Shown here piece by piece: positions 49,540 through 59,390 of a stretch of 64,000 bases of DNA (its first letter is position 1; every line of letters begins with the position of its first letter). Below the pieces are notes generated by a model that saw only the letters and a program-made list of their open reading frames with translations, was not told where the DNA came from and searched no databases. The position numbers and the translations under genes were made by a program. Origin of the DNA: Saccharospirillum sp965652395 (lineage in GTDB: Bacteria > Pseudomonadota > Gammaproteobacteria > Pseudomonadales > Natronospirillaceae); contig CBFGUW010000025.1 of NCBI GenBank assembly GCA_965652395.1, forward strand, positions 1-64,000, read 5' to 3'.

Positions 49540-50490
49540 TTAGAACAACCACTCCCCATCCACGGACCGAACGTAGCTCGCTACAACCCGGTTCCGCCCT
49601 GCCTGTTTGGCTTCGTATAACGCTTTGTCGGCCCGGTTCACCAACTCCGGCCAATCCACTTCATTCTCGTAGTGGGCCACCCCAATGCTGACCGTGATCG
49701 GGTTCTGGGGGTCCGGTGAACGAGTCTCATCGGTGACCGTCTGACGCAAACGTTCGGCTACCAACCGTGCCAGGGGCAGGTTGGAGTTGGATAGCATTAC
49801 CAGGAATTCTTCTCCGCCAAAGCGGAAACAGGCATCGCAACCGCGAACCGCGCCGTCGATCTGTCGGGCCACCTGACGTAAGACATCGTCACCGGTCAGG
49901 TGGCCGTAACGGTCGTTCAGCTGTTTGAAATGGTCGATGTCCACCATAAGAATGCTCATATCCTGGTGGTGGCGGCGTGAGCGGTCGATCTCCCGGTTCA
50001 GCGTCAATGCCATGGCTCCCCGGTTGCTTAGGCCGGTGAGCGGGTCGATCATGGCGGTATCGATGGCGCGGCGATAGATGAGGCCATTGCGCAGCGGGTA
50101 GATCAGGATATCCATGATGGATTCCAGCAAAGCCAGTTCCCGCTCCTGCAAGCGACGATTGCGCGAAAATGTGATTTCGCCAAAATCCTCTTCATTCAAA
50201 GCCAACTGATAATTGCAGCGGTGACGACCGGCATTGCCGAATTGCAGGCTGATTGTCTGGCTTGCCAACTGGTAATGGCAACCGTCGAGTGGCATCAGCT
50301 GTTGTACCTCGGCGAAGAAGACCCTCAAGATCTGTTCGACATCCAGCGTAGTCTGCAATTGAGTCATCACCTGCAGGCGAAAATCCTTCAGCCGATCACC
50401 CTGGGCACCAACCGACGACAGGTCGTTTTGAGTGTGCCGCAAGGATTTGCGTTCCTGCCATTTTTGTCTTTGTCCGATGCTGGTTGGCAT
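49540..50490 (-). CDS. diguanylate cyclase (GGDEF domain)
   Basis: Makes cyclic di-GMP from two GTP. The 316-residue soluble protein has an N-terminal coiled-coil/GAF-like sensor (about 1-145) and a GGDEF domain (about 150-310). The active-site loop is GGEEF, preceded by RGCD, the RxxD allosteric inhibition site five residues upstream. DIDHFKQLNDRYGHLTGDDVL and ITVSIGVAHY are typical. There is no membrane helix or EAL domain. Its position gives no clue to its signal. Confidence 0.92.
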   Translation of the reverse strand: MPTSIGQRQKWQERKSLRHTQNDLSSVGAQGDRLKDFRLQVMTQLQTTLDVEQILRVFFAEVQQLMPLDGCHYQLASQTISLQFGNAGRHRCNYQLALNEEDFGEITFSRNRRLQERELALLESIMDILIYPLRNGLIYRRAIDTAMIDPLTGLSNRGAMALTLNREIDRSRRHHQDMSILMVDIDHFKQLNDRYGHLTGDDVLRQVARQIDGAVRGCDACFRFGGEEFLVMLSNSNLPLARLVAERLRQTVTDETRSPDPQNPITVSIGVAHYENEVDWPELVNRADKALYEAKQAGRNRVVASYVRSVDGEWLF

Positions 50491-50699
50491 GGTCGTTACC
50501 GCTTTTTGCCGCTTTTGTGGGGCTCAAGCGATTACCGTGCCAATTTTTAAAAGGCTTATAAAACAAGAGGTTGGGGAAAGAAGTGCCAGAAGTACGTCAG
50601 GGCGGACAGGTTTTGCCGATGTCCGTCGGGAGGGTGAGTCAGAATTTTGTCGTAATGATAATGTCCCCTCTCCCTGAGGGAGAGGGCTAGGGAGAGGGG
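50491..50699. other. intergenic region with repeat copy D
   Basis: 209 bp between the diguanylate cyclase start and the end of yciK. Apart from the GGGAGAGGG-type repeat at its right end, no feature was recognised; it presumably carries the promoter of the cyclase gene. Confidence 0.4.
50665..50699. repeat. GGGAGAGGG-type palindromic repeat, copy D
   Basis: CCCCTCTCCCTGAGGGAGAG continuing to GGCTAGGGAGAGGGG, directly against the stop of yciK. Same family as the copies at 29358, 29773 and 37634. Its place at a gene end suggests a possible terminator or mRNA-protecting role. Confidence 0.75.
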
Positions 50700-51503
50700 T
50701 TAGTCGGACTGTGAATCCAAAAACTCCTGCGCGTCAATCGATAGTCCATGCAATTCCTGGCTGAACCGACTCATCAGATACCGATACAGCGGCATGTGTT
50801 CTTCCGGTGCCGGTACCGATGCCGGGTCTTCCCCTGGGTAGGCCATGGCTCGCATGGCGGTTCGGGTGCCACCTGGGTTGATGCAGTGAGTACGGACGCT
50901 GGAGATGTTCTTGATTTCATCCGCCAGGGTTTCCATCAGGCCTTCGGTGGCGAACTTGGAAACGGCGTAAGCCCCCCAATAGGCGCGGCCCTGGCGGCCA
51001 ACACTGGAGGTGGTGTAAATCAGGCGGCCATATTCTGCCGCCTGCAGCAGCGGCAACAAGGCCTGCGTCAGATAGAAACTGCTGTTTACATTCACCTGCA
51101 TGACCTTGTCCCAGGTGTCGGCCGGGTATTGCGCAATGGACATCTTGGCGCCGAGCAGTGACGCATTCAGCAGAACGCCGTCCAGTCGGCCGTAGTTTTG
51201 TTCAATGCCATAAGCCAATTCACGGGCATTTTCCAGGGTCAAATCAGCCAGATCGAGGGGAAGGATGATCGGCTGGGTTTCGGTTTCCTCTTCGATCAGG
51301 TCGTACACAGCTTCCAGCTTCGACTGGGTGCGGCCGACAAGCACCAGGTGAGCACCGGCCCGGGCGAAATCCAGAGCGGCAGCTTTGCCGATACCATCTC
51401 CTGCGCCGGTTACCAGAATCACCTGGTCTTTCAGGGCGTCAGCCGTTTGCGCCGACGCCAGATCAGCCTTGGTCAGTTTACTATCGGTTCGATGGTCAGC
51501 CAT
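50700..51503 (-). CDS. yciK: YciK-family short-chain oxidoreductase
   Basis: A 267-residue short-chain dehydrogenase. The NAD(P)-binding GAGDGIGKAAALDFARAGA (about 33-51), the LLNASLLG segment, TTSSVGRQGRAYWGAYAVSKFA with catalytic Ser, Tyr and Lys, and INPGGTRTAMRAMAYPGEDP match YciK. The substrate is unknown. It overlaps the upstream phosphatase gene by 31 bp and is the end of the leftward ubiG-mupP-yciK unit. Confidence 0.9.
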   Translation of the reverse strand: MADHRTDSKLTKADLASAQTADALKDQVILVTGAGDGIGKAAALDFARAGAHLVLVGRTQSKLEAVYDLIEEETETQPIILPLDLADLTLENARELAYGIEQNYGRLDGVLLNASLLGAKMSIAQYPADTWDKVMQVNVNSSFYLTQALLPLLQAAEYGRLIYTTSSVGRQGRAYWGAYAVSKFATEGLMETLADEIKNISSVRTHCINPGGTRTAMRAMAYPGEDPASVPAPEEHMPLYRYLMSRFSQELHGLSIDAQEFLDSQSD

Positions 51504-52165
51504 TCAAATGCCTTTTCGGTCAATTCTTGAGGGGTGCGAACCAGAGCATCCGCGCCCCAGAGTTCGGGGGTGTCATTGTCGTGAAGGTAGCCGTAAGTGC
51601 AAGCGATGGATGGCATGCCCGCTGCTTTGGCCGCCTGGATGTCACGCAGGTGATCACCGGCATAAATGCATTGGTCCGGCGCAAGCCCCAGGTCGTTACA
51701 GGCCGCGTGCAGCATGGCCGGATCCGGCTTGATGGTGGGCAGGTCACCCTGACAAACCAGACTGGGCAGGGCCAAATCGGCCATTAAATGGCCTAGCACA
51801 GCTTCGGTGTGGGGCCGCGGCTTGTTGGTGACAATGCCCCAGGGGACGCGGTTCTTGGTGAGACGCTTCAACAGGTTTTCGATGCCCGGGTACCACTGGT
51901 TCAGTGTGACCGGTGTTTCCAGGTAGATCTCCAGGAAGTCGGCGCGGTGATTTTCGAAATCGGGATGATCAGGTTCGATGTTGTACAGCTGCGCCACGGC
52001 GGCTCGTGCACCGGCCGAGGCGTAGTGTTCCCGGTGCTCGGTTATACGGGTCAGGCCAGCCTGATCGCAGTAGGTATCAAGTGCGCACAGAAAGGCCGGA
52101 GCTGAATCCAGCAGGGTGCCATCCAGATCGAAAAGCAGGGCTTTTTCACCGCTGAATTGGGTCAT
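51473..52165 (-). CDS. mupP: HAD phosphatase, MupP/phosphoglycolate phosphatase type
   Basis: A 230-residue HAD-family phosphatase. The nucleophile motif is LLFDLDGTLLDSAP (about 10-23), motif II VTNKPRPHTEAVLG, and motif III YAGDHLRDIQAAKAAGM. In Pseudomonas the gene in this position, between ubiG and a yciK homologue, encodes MupP, the MurNAc-6-phosphate phosphatase of a peptidoglycan recycling route. That context makes MupP likelier than Gph, although the two cannot be separated by motif. It overlaps ubiG by four bases. Confidence 0.8.
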   Translation of the reverse strand: MTQFSGEKALLFDLDGTLLDSAPAFLCALDTYCDQAGLTRITEHREHYASAGARAAVAQLYNIEPDHPDFENHRADFLEIYLETPVTLNQWYPGIENLLKRLTKNRVPWGIVTNKPRPHTEAVLGHLMADLALPSLVCQGDLPTIKPDPAMLHAACNDLGLAPDQCIYAGDHLRDIQAAKAAGMPSIACTYGYLHDNDTPELWGADALVRTPQELTEKAFEWLTIEPIVN

Positions 52166-52872
52166 GCGTCCTCGGGCTTCCGGCTGGCCATCAAATAGTT
52201 GACGGAGACGTCATCGTTCAGTTTGAAATGGCGGGTGAAGGGGTTGTATTGCATTCCCTTGAACCCGGTCGCCTTAAGGCCGGAAGTCTCGGCCCAGCGC
52301 TTCAGTTCGCTGGGGCGGATCAGCTTGCGGTATTCATGAGTGCCCTTGGGTAACAGGCGTAATACATATTCAGCCCCGACTATGGCCATGGCCCAGGCTT
52401 TGGGGTTGCGGTTAATGGTAGAGAAGAACGCAAGGCCGCCGGGCTTGAGCAGGGTGTGAATGGCCTGAATGACCGACCGGGGGTCGGGTACGTGCTCCAG
52501 CATTTCCATGCAGGTGATGACGTCGTACTGACCCGCCTGTTCCATGGCGAGTGATTCGGCGGTGATCTGCCGGTAGGTGATGCCTTCGAGTCCGCCATCC
52601 AAGGCGTGTAATTGAGCGACTTTGAGTGGCGCCTCGGTCATATCGATACCGGTGACTCGGCCACCGCGCTGAGCGAGGGATTCGGTAAGAATGCCGCCTC
52701 CGCAACCGATGTCCAGAACCTGCTTGCCAGCGACGTTGATGTGTTCGTCTATGTAGGCCGCGCGAACCGGGTTGAGGTCGTGCAGGGGTTTGAATTCTGA
52801 GTCCGGATCCCACCACCGGCTGGCCAGTGATTCGAATTTGGCAAGTTCGGCTGGATCGATGTTTTGGGTCAC
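52162..52872 (-). CDS. ubiG: ubiquinone biosynthesis O-methyltransferase
   Basis: SAM-dependent methyltransferase catalysing both O-methylations of ubiquinone synthesis. The 236-residue protein has SRWWDPDSEFKPLHDLNPVR near the start, the SAM motif VLDIGCGGGILTESLAQRG, and MEMLEHVPDPRSVIQAIHTL. Late signatures are LPKGTHEYRKLIRPSEL and GMQYNPFTRHFKLNDDVSVN. All are diagnostic. It is first in the leftward unit with mupP and yciK. Confidence 0.95.
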   Translation of the reverse strand: MTQNIDPAELAKFESLASRWWDPDSEFKPLHDLNPVRAAYIDEHINVAGKQVLDIGCGGGILTESLAQRGGRVTGIDMTEAPLKVAQLHALDGGLEGITYRQITAESLAMEQAGQYDVITCMEMLEHVPDPRSVIQAIHTLLKPGGLAFFSTINRNPKAWAMAIVGAEYVLRLLPKGTHEYRKLIRPSELKRWAETSGLKATGFKGMQYNPFTRHFKLNDDVSVNYLMASRKPEDA

Positions 52873-52904
52873 TCGGTGGTTCCTATTTGGTATGGGCTAG
52901 CCTT

Positions 52905-52925
52905 GTCGCGCACGGAGTGCGCGAC
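52905..52925. repeat. single REP-like unit
   Basis: GTCGCGCACGGAGTGCGCGAC is a compact palindrome sharing the GTCGCGCACGGAGT core of the units at 28288 and 48377. It sits in the 80-bp gap between ubiG and the deaminase gene. Confidence 0.65.
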
Positions 52926-52952
52926 CTTCAGTTCATGACATCGGGACGGGAC

Positions 52953-54269
52953 TTAACCCTTCTGTATACGGTCCCGCCACAGGCGCGTATTACTGATGAT
53001 ACCTTCCTTGTCCAGAGTCGTCAGCTCGCGATTGTTCAGCAGTTGCCTGCCATCCACCCAGACATTGGTGACCTGATCCCGCGTGGAGGCATAAACAATG
53101 TGGGAAACCGGGTCGTAAACCGGCTGGCTTTCCAGGTCGTCAAGGCGAATGGCGGTGATGTCCGCCCGCTTGCCGACTTCGAGACTGCCGATATCGCTGT
53201 CCCAACCCATGGCGATAGCGCCGTTCAGGGTTGCCATCGCCAAAGCTTCCATGGCGGGTAGGGCGATCGCGCTCTTGCTTACGGCCTTGGCGAGCATGGC
53301 GGCGGTACGCATTTCGCCGAGCATGTCCAGATCGTTGTTGCTGGCGGCGCCATCGGTGCCGAGGGCAACGTTGACACCCTGTTTCTGCAGGGTGTCGACC
53401 GGGCAGAAGCCGCTGGCCAGTTTCAGGTTGGATTCGGGACAATGAATGATGTGGGCGCCAGTTTCCACGATGTCGGCAATGTCTTCTTCGTTCAGTGCGG
53501 TCATGTGTACGGCCTGGAACTGATCGGTCAGCAGGCCCAGTTCTTTCAAACGCCGAACCGGGCGGCTGCCACGTTTCTCAAGTTCGCCATCGACTTCCGT
53601 CTGAGTCTCGTGAACGTGCATCTGGATCATCAAGTCATGCTTCTTGGCCAGATCGCGGATGCGGATCAGCGGCTCGTCGGAGCAGGTGTAAGGCGCGTGC
53701 GGGCCGAACATCACCTTGAGGTGATTGTGCCCTTTGAATTGTTCGACAACTTTCATGCCCAGATCGATGTGCTCATCCGGGGTCTTGGCCCAGTTGGTCG
53801 GGAAGTCGATGGTCGGAAAACACAGCTGAGCGCGAACACCGGCTTTTGTAACCCGCTCGGCGGCGGCGGCCGGGAAAAAGTAGTTGTCCGAGAAGGTGGT
53901 GGTGCCGGAGCGGATCATCTCGGCGATGGCGAGTTCGGTGCCGTCGCCCACGAATTCATCGCTCACCCAGGCGCCTTCGGCGGGCCAGATATGGTCGTTG
54001 AGCCAGGTCATCAATTCCAGATCGTCGCCCATGCCACGGAACATGGCCATGGCGGCATGGCCGTGGGCGTTGACGAAGCCGGGTATCAGAGCCTGGTCGC
54101 CCAGATCCATCGTGTTACCGGCCTGGTATTGGGCTTTAGCGGTGTCGGTCGGGAGAATGTCGACGATGCGGCCATCGCGAATGGCGAGGCTGTGGTCAAC
54201 CAAAACATCACGTGAGCGGTTTACCGGGACGATCCAGCGAGCGTGGATGAGGGTGTCGATGGTTTCCAT
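52953..54269 (-). CDS. mtaD: 5-methylthioadenosine/S-adenosylhomocysteine deaminase-type amidohydrolase
   Basis: A 438-residue metal-dependent amidohydrolase of the TRZ/ATZ group, from ATG 54269, which has AAAGG upstream. NAHGHAAMAMFRGMGDDLELM carries the HxH metal pair. VMFGPHAPYTCSDE, MIQMHVHETQTEVDGELEKR, HCPESNLKLASGF and LGTDGAASNNDLDML give the remaining ligands. In P. aeruginosa a deaminase in the same neighbourhood acts on methylthioadenosine. The substrate is inferred from that and from family resemblance. Confidence 0.85.
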   Translation of the reverse strand: METIDTLIHARWIVPVNRSRDVLVDHSLAIRDGRIVDILPTDTAKAQYQAGNTMDLGDQALIPGFVNAHGHAAMAMFRGMGDDLELMTWLNDHIWPAEGAWVSDEFVGDGTELAIAEMIRSGTTTFSDNYFFPAAAAERVTKAGVRAQLCFPTIDFPTNWAKTPDEHIDLGMKVVEQFKGHNHLKVMFGPHAPYTCSDEPLIRIRDLAKKHDLMIQMHVHETQTEVDGELEKRGSRPVRRLKELGLLTDQFQAVHMTALNEEDIADIVETGAHIIHCPESNLKLASGFCPVDTLQKQGVNVALGTDGAASNNDLDMLGEMRTAAMLAKAVSKSAIALPAMEALAMATLNGAIAMGWDSDIGSLEVGKRADITAIRLDDLESQPVYDPVSHIVYASTRDQVTNVWVDGRQLLNNRELTTLDKEGIISNTRLWRDRIQKG

Positions 54270-54441
54270 GAAGGGCCTTTGATTTGTTGAATGATCAGTC
54301 AGGGTGGCCATTCTATTAGCTGTGGCGCCGGATCACCAGTCGCTATCTATCTCATTGATTTGTGGTATGATTTCGCCCCTGTTTTACGCCGGTTTCAGGG
54401 TACTGAAGGCGGCTGTCTGAGCATAAAGGATACCGAACCGC

Positions 54442-57108
54442 ATGGGTGAGTTAGCCAAAGAAATCCTCCACGTAAACATTGAGGAGGAACTGAAACAGTC
54501 CTACCTCGATTACGCGATGAGCGTTATTGTCGGACGGGCACTGCCGGATGTGCGCGACGGCCTGAAGCCGGTCCATCGCCGCGTGCTGTACGCCATGAGC
54601 GTGCTGGGCACCGACTGGAACAAGCCATACAAGAAATCCGCCCGCGTTGTGGGTGACGTGATCGGTAAATACCACCCCCATGGGGATTCCGCCGTATACG
54701 ACACCATCGTGCGCATGGCCCAGCCCTTCAACATGCGTTATACGCTGGTCGACGGGCAGGGCAACTTCGGCTCGATCGACGGCGACTCCGCCGCTGCCAT
54801 GCGTTACACCGAAATCCGCATGGACCGGCTGGCGCATGAACTGCTGGCCGACCTGGATAAGGAAACGGTCGATTACGTCGAGAACTACGACGGCACTGAA
54901 CTGATTCCCGATGTACTGCCCACCAAGGTGCCCAACCTCCTGGTGAACGGTGCCTCCGGTATTGCCGTCGGCATGGCGACCAACATTCCGCCTCATAACC
55001 TCAACGAGGTAATCGACGGCTGTCTGGCGTTGATCGACAACCCCGACCTGACGGTCGATGACCTGATGCAGTACATTCCGGGGCCCGACTTCCCCACCGG
55101 TGCCATCATCAATGGTCGCAAGGGCATCGTCGAAGCCTACAGGACCGGCCGGGGCCGTATTTATATCCGCGCCCGCGCCGAAGTGCTGGTCGACCCGAAG
55201 ACCAGTCGCGAAAGCATCATCGTTCACGAAATTCCTTACCAGGTGAACAAGGCCCGGTTGATCGAAAAGATCGCCGAGCTGGTCAAGGAAAAGAAAATCG
55301 AAGGCATCTCCGAGCTGCGCGACGAGTCCGACAAGGACGGGCTGCGCATCGCCATCGAGCTGAAACGTGGCGAATCCGGCGATGTGGTACTGAACAATCT
55401 CTACGCCCAGACACAGCTTGAGTCCGTATTCGGCATCAATACGGTGGCGTTGGTCGATGGTCAGCCTAAAACGCTGAACCTGAAAGAGCTGCTCGATGCC
55501 TTTATCCGTCACCGCCGTGAAGTGGTGACCCGTCGCACCGTCTACGAGTTGCGTAAAGCCCGTGCCCGTGGCCATATCCTTGAAGGTTTGGCGATAGCCT
55601 TGGCGAATATCGACCGGATGATCGAACTCATTCGCAGTTCCGCCACCGCCGCCGAAGCCAAAGAGCGGATGCTGTCGCAAAGCTGGGAGCTGGGCTCTGT
55701 GTCGGCCATGTTGGAACGCGCCGGTGCCGATGTCTCCCGTCCGGAAGACCTGGAAGAGCAGTACGGCGTCCACGACGAGCGCTACTTCCTGTCGCCGACC
55801 CAGGCACAGCAGATTCTCGATATGCGCCTGCAGAAGCTGACCGGTCTGGAACATGAAAAGCTGATCGGTGAATACAAGCAGATCATCGATGATATCGGCG
55901 AGCTGCTGCGCATTTTGGGCAGCTATGAGCGCCTGATGGAAGTGATTTGTGAAGAACTGCAGGAAGTGAAGTCGCAATTCGGTGACGAACGCCGCAGCGA
56001 AATCATCGCCAGCCGTTTGGATTTGTCCATGGAAGACCTGATCACCGAAGAAGACATGGTGGTCACGATTTCTCACGGCGGCTACGCCAAGACCCAGCCG
56101 CTGACCGATTACGAGGCGCAGCGCCGGGGCGGCAAAGGCCGTTCAGCTTCCGCACTCAAAGACGACGATTTTATCGAGCACTTGCTGGTGGCCAATACCC
56201 ACGACACCATTCTGTGCTTCACCAACAGAGGCAAGGTTTACTGGCTGCGGGTCTTTGAAATCCCACAGGCCAGCCGTAACGCCCGTGGCCGTCCGATGGT
56301 CAACCTGTTGCCGCTCGACAACGACGAGCGCGTGACGGCCATCCTGCCGATTCGCGAATACGATCCGGACCACTTCATCTTTATGGCCACGGCCGACGGC
56401 ACTGTGAAGAAAACCTCCCTGGAGGCCTTCTCGCGTCCGCGGACTTCCGGTCTGATCGCGCTGTCACTCGACGACGGTGATCGCCTGGTGGGTGTGGCCC
56501 TGACCGATGGCAAACGCGAAGTTATGCTGCTGTCGGATGCCGGCAAGGTGGTGCGCTTCAACGAAGAACACGTCCGGGCCATGGGCCGGACAGCGCGTGG
56601 CGTGCGTGGTATCAAACTGCAGGACGGCCAACGGGTGATCTCCCTGATCATTCCGCAGCAGGATGGCACCATTCTGACCGCCTCCGAGCGCGGTTACGGC
56701 AAGCGGACCGATGTCACTGAATTCCCGACCAAAGGGCGCGGCACTCAGGGCGTAATCGCCATGGTCACCAACGATCGTAACGGGCCGTTGGTTGGCGCCA
56801 AGCAGGTGTTCGCAGGTGACGAAGTGATGTTGATCAGCGATCAGGGCACTTTGGTGCGCACTTCGGTCGAGGGTATCTCCGTGCTGAGTCGGAATACCCA
56901 GGGTGTGAAACTGATTCGCCTGGCTGAAGACGAGCGTCTGGTCAGCATTGAACGCATTGAAGAGCCGGATGAAGACGAATCCGTGCTTGATAAGGCGGAA
57001 ACCCCCGACGGCGACCTGGAACCGGCAGCACCCGGTCAGGCCGACGCCGAAGAGGGCGCTGATGAGCAGGATGCTGATGAGGGCGACGAGCCCGAAACGG
57101 AAGACTGA
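54442..57108 (+). CDS. gyrA: DNA gyrase subunit A
   Basis: Breakage-reunion subunit of the gyrase that introduces negative supercoils. The 888-residue protein has catalytic Tyr122 in AAMRYTEIRM. The quinolone-determining positions carry Ser83 (GDSAVYD) and Asp87, the sensitive form. The C-terminal beta-pinwheel includes the GyrA-box-like QRRGGKGR segment (about 556-563). An acidic C-terminal tail of about 45 residues is unusually rich in Asp and Glu. AAGGA lies 12 nt before the ATG. It is the first gene of the rightward run to rpsA. Confidence 0.98.
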   Translation: MGELAKEILHVNIEEELKQSYLDYAMSVIVGRALPDVRDGLKPVHRRVLYAMSVLGTDWNKPYKKSARVVGDVIGKYHPHGDSAVYDTIVRMAQPFNMRYTLVDGQGNFGSIDGDSAAAMRYTEIRMDRLAHELLADLDKETVDYVENYDGTELIPDVLPTKVPNLLVNGASGIAVGMATNIPPHNLNEVIDGCLALIDNPDLTVDDLMQYIPGPDFPTGAIINGRKGIVEAYRTGRGRIYIRARAEVLVDPKTSRESIIVHEIPYQVNKARLIEKIAELVKEKKIEGISELRDESDKDGLRIAIELKRGESGDVVLNNLYAQTQLESVFGINTVALVDGQPKTLNLKELLDAFIRHRREVVTRRTVYELRKARARGHILEGLAIALANIDRMIELIRSSATAAEAKERMLSQSWELGSVSAMLERAGADVSRPEDLEEQYGVHDERYFLSPTQAQQILDMRLQKLTGLEHEKLIGEYKQIIDDIGELLRILGSYERLMEVICEELQEVKSQFGDERRSEIIASRLDLSMEDLITEEDMVVTISHGGYAKTQPLTDYEAQRRGGKGRSASALKDDDFIEHLLVANTHDTILCFTNRGKVYWLRVFEIPQASRNARGRPMVNLLPLDNDERVTAILPIREYDPDHFIFMATADGTVKKTSLEAFSRPRTSGLIALSLDDGDRLVGVALTDGKREVMLLSDAGKVVRFNEEHVRAMGRTARGVRGIKLQDGQRVISLIIPQQDGTILTASERGYGKRTDVTEFPTKGRGTQGVIAMVTNDRNGPLVGAKQVFAGDEVMLISDQGTLVRTSVEGISVLSRNTQGVKLIRLAEDERLVSIERIEEPDEDESVLDKAETPDGDLEPAAPGQADAEEGADEQDADEGDEPETED

Positions 57109-57148
57109 ACCGGTTCGATTTTTCGATAACGCAGGAAGACAGACACAG

Positions 57149-58231
57149 ATGACGCGTGGATACAATTTTTGCTCCGGCCCCGCCATGCTACCCGAGGCGG
57201 TCATGCAACAAGCCCAGGCAGAGCTGCCGAACTGGCATGGCTCGGGCATGTCGGTCATGGAGTTGTCGCATCGATCCAACGAGTTTCTAGGGGTTATTGA
57301 ACACGCGGAAGCCGCTTTGCGCGACCTGATGCAAATCCCTGACGATTTCGCTGTGCTCTTTATGCCGGGCGGCGCGACTCTGCAGTTTTCCTGTGTGCCG
57401 ATGAACCTGATGCCCCGCGGAGGCGCCGCCGAGTTTCTGGATACCGGCACCTGGTCGGCCAAAGCGATAAAAGAAGCCTCCCGCTACGGCGAGGCCCGGG
57501 TATTGGCTTCCACCAAGGAAGAAGGCTACAAAAGAGCGGTGCGTGCGGATGAGTTCTCAGTCAGCTCCGATGCCGCCTATTTGCATTACACCCCCAACGA
57601 AACCATTGGCGGAGTGGAGTTCAACTATGTGCCGATGACGGGGGATGTTCCCCTGGTGGCGGATATGTCGTCCAACATACTGTCGCGCCCGATCAACGTC
57701 GACGATTTCGATCTCATTTACGCGGGTGCCCAAAAGAACATCGGCCCGGCGGGTCTGACCCTGGTCATCATCCGCAAGTCACTGTTGGGTGAGGTGATGC
57801 ACGACACGCCCTCGTTGCTCAGCTACAGGGCCCAAGCCGAGAACGGCTCCATGGTCAACACCCCTCCGACCTTTTCGATCTATCTGGCCGGTCTGGTGTT
57901 CGATTGGCTGGCGGGGCAGGGCGGTGTTCGTTCCATGGAGGCGATCAATGCCGAAAAGGCCGCCTTGTTGTACGATGCGATCGACCGCAGTGGTTTTTAC
58001 AGCAATCCCATCGCGCTGGAACACCGTTCACGTATGAACGTGCCCTTTATCCTGGCAGATGAGTCATTGAATGATCGTTTCCTGGCCGAGGCCGACAAGG
58101 CCGGGCTTTACAATCTTCAGGGGCATCGCAGTGTGGGCGGTATGAGAGCGAGCATCTACAATGCCATGCCGCTTGCCGGTGTGCAGGCGCTGGTGGACTT
58201 CATGAAGGACTTCGAGCAACGCAATGGCTGA
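57149..58231 (+). CDS. serC: phosphoserine aminotransferase
   Basis: PLP enzyme of serine (and pyridoxal) biosynthesis. The 360-residue protein starts at ATG 57149 (MTRGYNFCSGPAMLPEAVM) after GCAGGAAG. GMSVMELSHRSNEF, PGGATLQFSCVPMNL, YTPNETIGGVEF and YAGAQKNIGPAGLTLVII, with the PLP-binding Lys, are diagnostic. The open frame upstream overlapping gyrA is not coding. It overlaps pheA by 8 bp. Confidence 0.97.
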   Translation: MTRGYNFCSGPAMLPEAVMQQAQAELPNWHGSGMSVMELSHRSNEFLGVIEHAEAALRDLMQIPDDFAVLFMPGGATLQFSCVPMNLMPRGGAAEFLDTGTWSAKAIKEASRYGEARVLASTKEEGYKRAVRADEFSVSSDAAYLHYTPNETIGGVEFNYVPMTGDVPLVADMSSNILSRPINVDDFDLIYAGAQKNIGPAGLTLVIIRKSLLGEVMHDTPSLLSYRAQAENGSMVNTPPTFSIYLAGLVFDWLAGQGGVRSMEAINAEKAALLYDAIDRSGFYSNPIALEHRSRMNVPFILADESLNDRFLAEADKAGLYNLQGHRSVGGMRASIYNAMPLAGVQALVDFMKDFEQRNG

Positions 58232-59345
58232 CCAGGACGACCCTAAACCGCTTAACCCCGATAACATGGATCTCGCCGATCTGCGCGATGAAATCGATCG
58301 CATCGATGGTGAGATCCTGCAACTGATTTCCCAGCGCGCCCAGTGCGCCGTCCGTGTCGCTGAAGTAAAGATGAAGGCGTCTCCGGATGCGGCGGTGTTT
58401 TACCGGCCGGAACGCGAAGCCCAGGTGCTGACCCGGGTCATGGAGCGCAACCAGGGGCCGCTCGGCAACGAAGACATGGCACGGTTGTTCCGCGAGATCA
58501 TGTCGGCCTGCCTGGCTTTGGAAAAACCGCTGGAAGTGGCTTACCTCGGCCCGGAAGGAACCTTTACCCAGCAGGCCGCCCTGAAACATTTTGGCCAATG
58601 GGTTCGCACCAAGCCGATGCCCGCCATCGACGAAGTGTTTCGCGAGGTTGAAGCCGGTGCCTGCAAGTACGGTGTCGTGCCGGTCGAGAACTCAACCGAA
58701 GGCGTGGTCAACCACACCCTGGATACCTTCATCAATTCCAACCTTCGTATTTGTGGTGAAGTCGAATTGCGCATCCACCATCACCTGATGATGGGTCCTA
58801 ATACCCGGCGCGAGAAGATTTCACGCGTATACAGCCATCAGCAGTCACTGGCGCAATGCCGCAAATGGTTGGATGCACACATGCCGATGGCCGAGCGCAT
58901 AGCGGTCAACAGCAATGCCGAGGCGGCACGTCGTGTTCATGGCGAGTGGAATTCCGCCGCCATCGCCGGAGAAATGGCAGCCCAGCTGTACGATCTGGAA
59001 ATCATCGAGCAGAAAATCGAGGACTCACCGGATAACTCCACCCGTTTCCTGATCATCGGGACTCAGGACGTGGGCATTTCCGGTGAGGACAAAACCTCCA
59101 TTGTCGTCTCCATGCGTAACGAGCCGGGTGCGCTGTACCACCTGCTGCAACCTTTTTACGACCACAATGTGGATATGACGCGGTTGGAAACCCGACCATC
59201 ACCGTCCGGCAACTGGACGTACGTCTTCTTCATCGACTTTGCCGGTCATATCGAGGATGCCAACGTTCAGTTGGCCCTGACCGAGATTCGCAAGAAGGCC
59301 GTCGAGGTCAAGGTGTTGGGCTCCTATCCGAAAGGGGTGCTGTAA
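58224..59345 (+). CDS. pheA: chorismate mutase/prephenate dehydratase (P-protein)
   Basis: Bifunctional enzyme leading to phenylpyruvate. The 373-residue protein has an N-terminal AroQ chorismate mutase domain (about 12-95, LADLRDEIDRIDGEILQLIS), then the dehydratase domain with YLGPEGTFTQQAALKHFG, VPVENSTEGVVNHTLD and NSTRFLIIG. The C-terminal ACT domain (about 290-370) has RNEPGALYHLL and ETRPSPSGNWTYVFFID, the phenylalanine-binding region. Its start lies inside serC. Confidence 0.97.
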   Translation: MADQDDPKPLNPDNMDLADLRDEIDRIDGEILQLISQRAQCAVRVAEVKMKASPDAAVFYRPEREAQVLTRVMERNQGPLGNEDMARLFREIMSACLALEKPLEVAYLGPEGTFTQQAALKHFGQWVRTKPMPAIDEVFREVEAGACKYGVVPVENSTEGVVNHTLDTFINSNLRICGEVELRIHHHLMMGPNTRREKISRVYSHQQSLAQCRKWLDAHMPMAERIAVNSNAEAARRVHGEWNSAAIAGEMAAQLYDLEIIEQKIEDSPDNSTRFLIIGTQDVGISGEDKTSIVVSMRNEPGALYHLLQPFYDHNVDMTRLETRPSPSGNWTYVFFIDFAGHIEDANVQLALTEIRKKAVEVKVLGSYPKGVL

Positions 59346-59390
59346 CTTCGGGTTGCTGAGTGGCCCGCCGTCGAGTCAACGGGATCTATT

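Noticed and set aside
54451..56076. 541-codon open frame antisense to gyrA
   Set aside because: It mirrors the gyrA frame, has no ribosome site or family motif, and arises from codon bias in GC-rich coding DNA.
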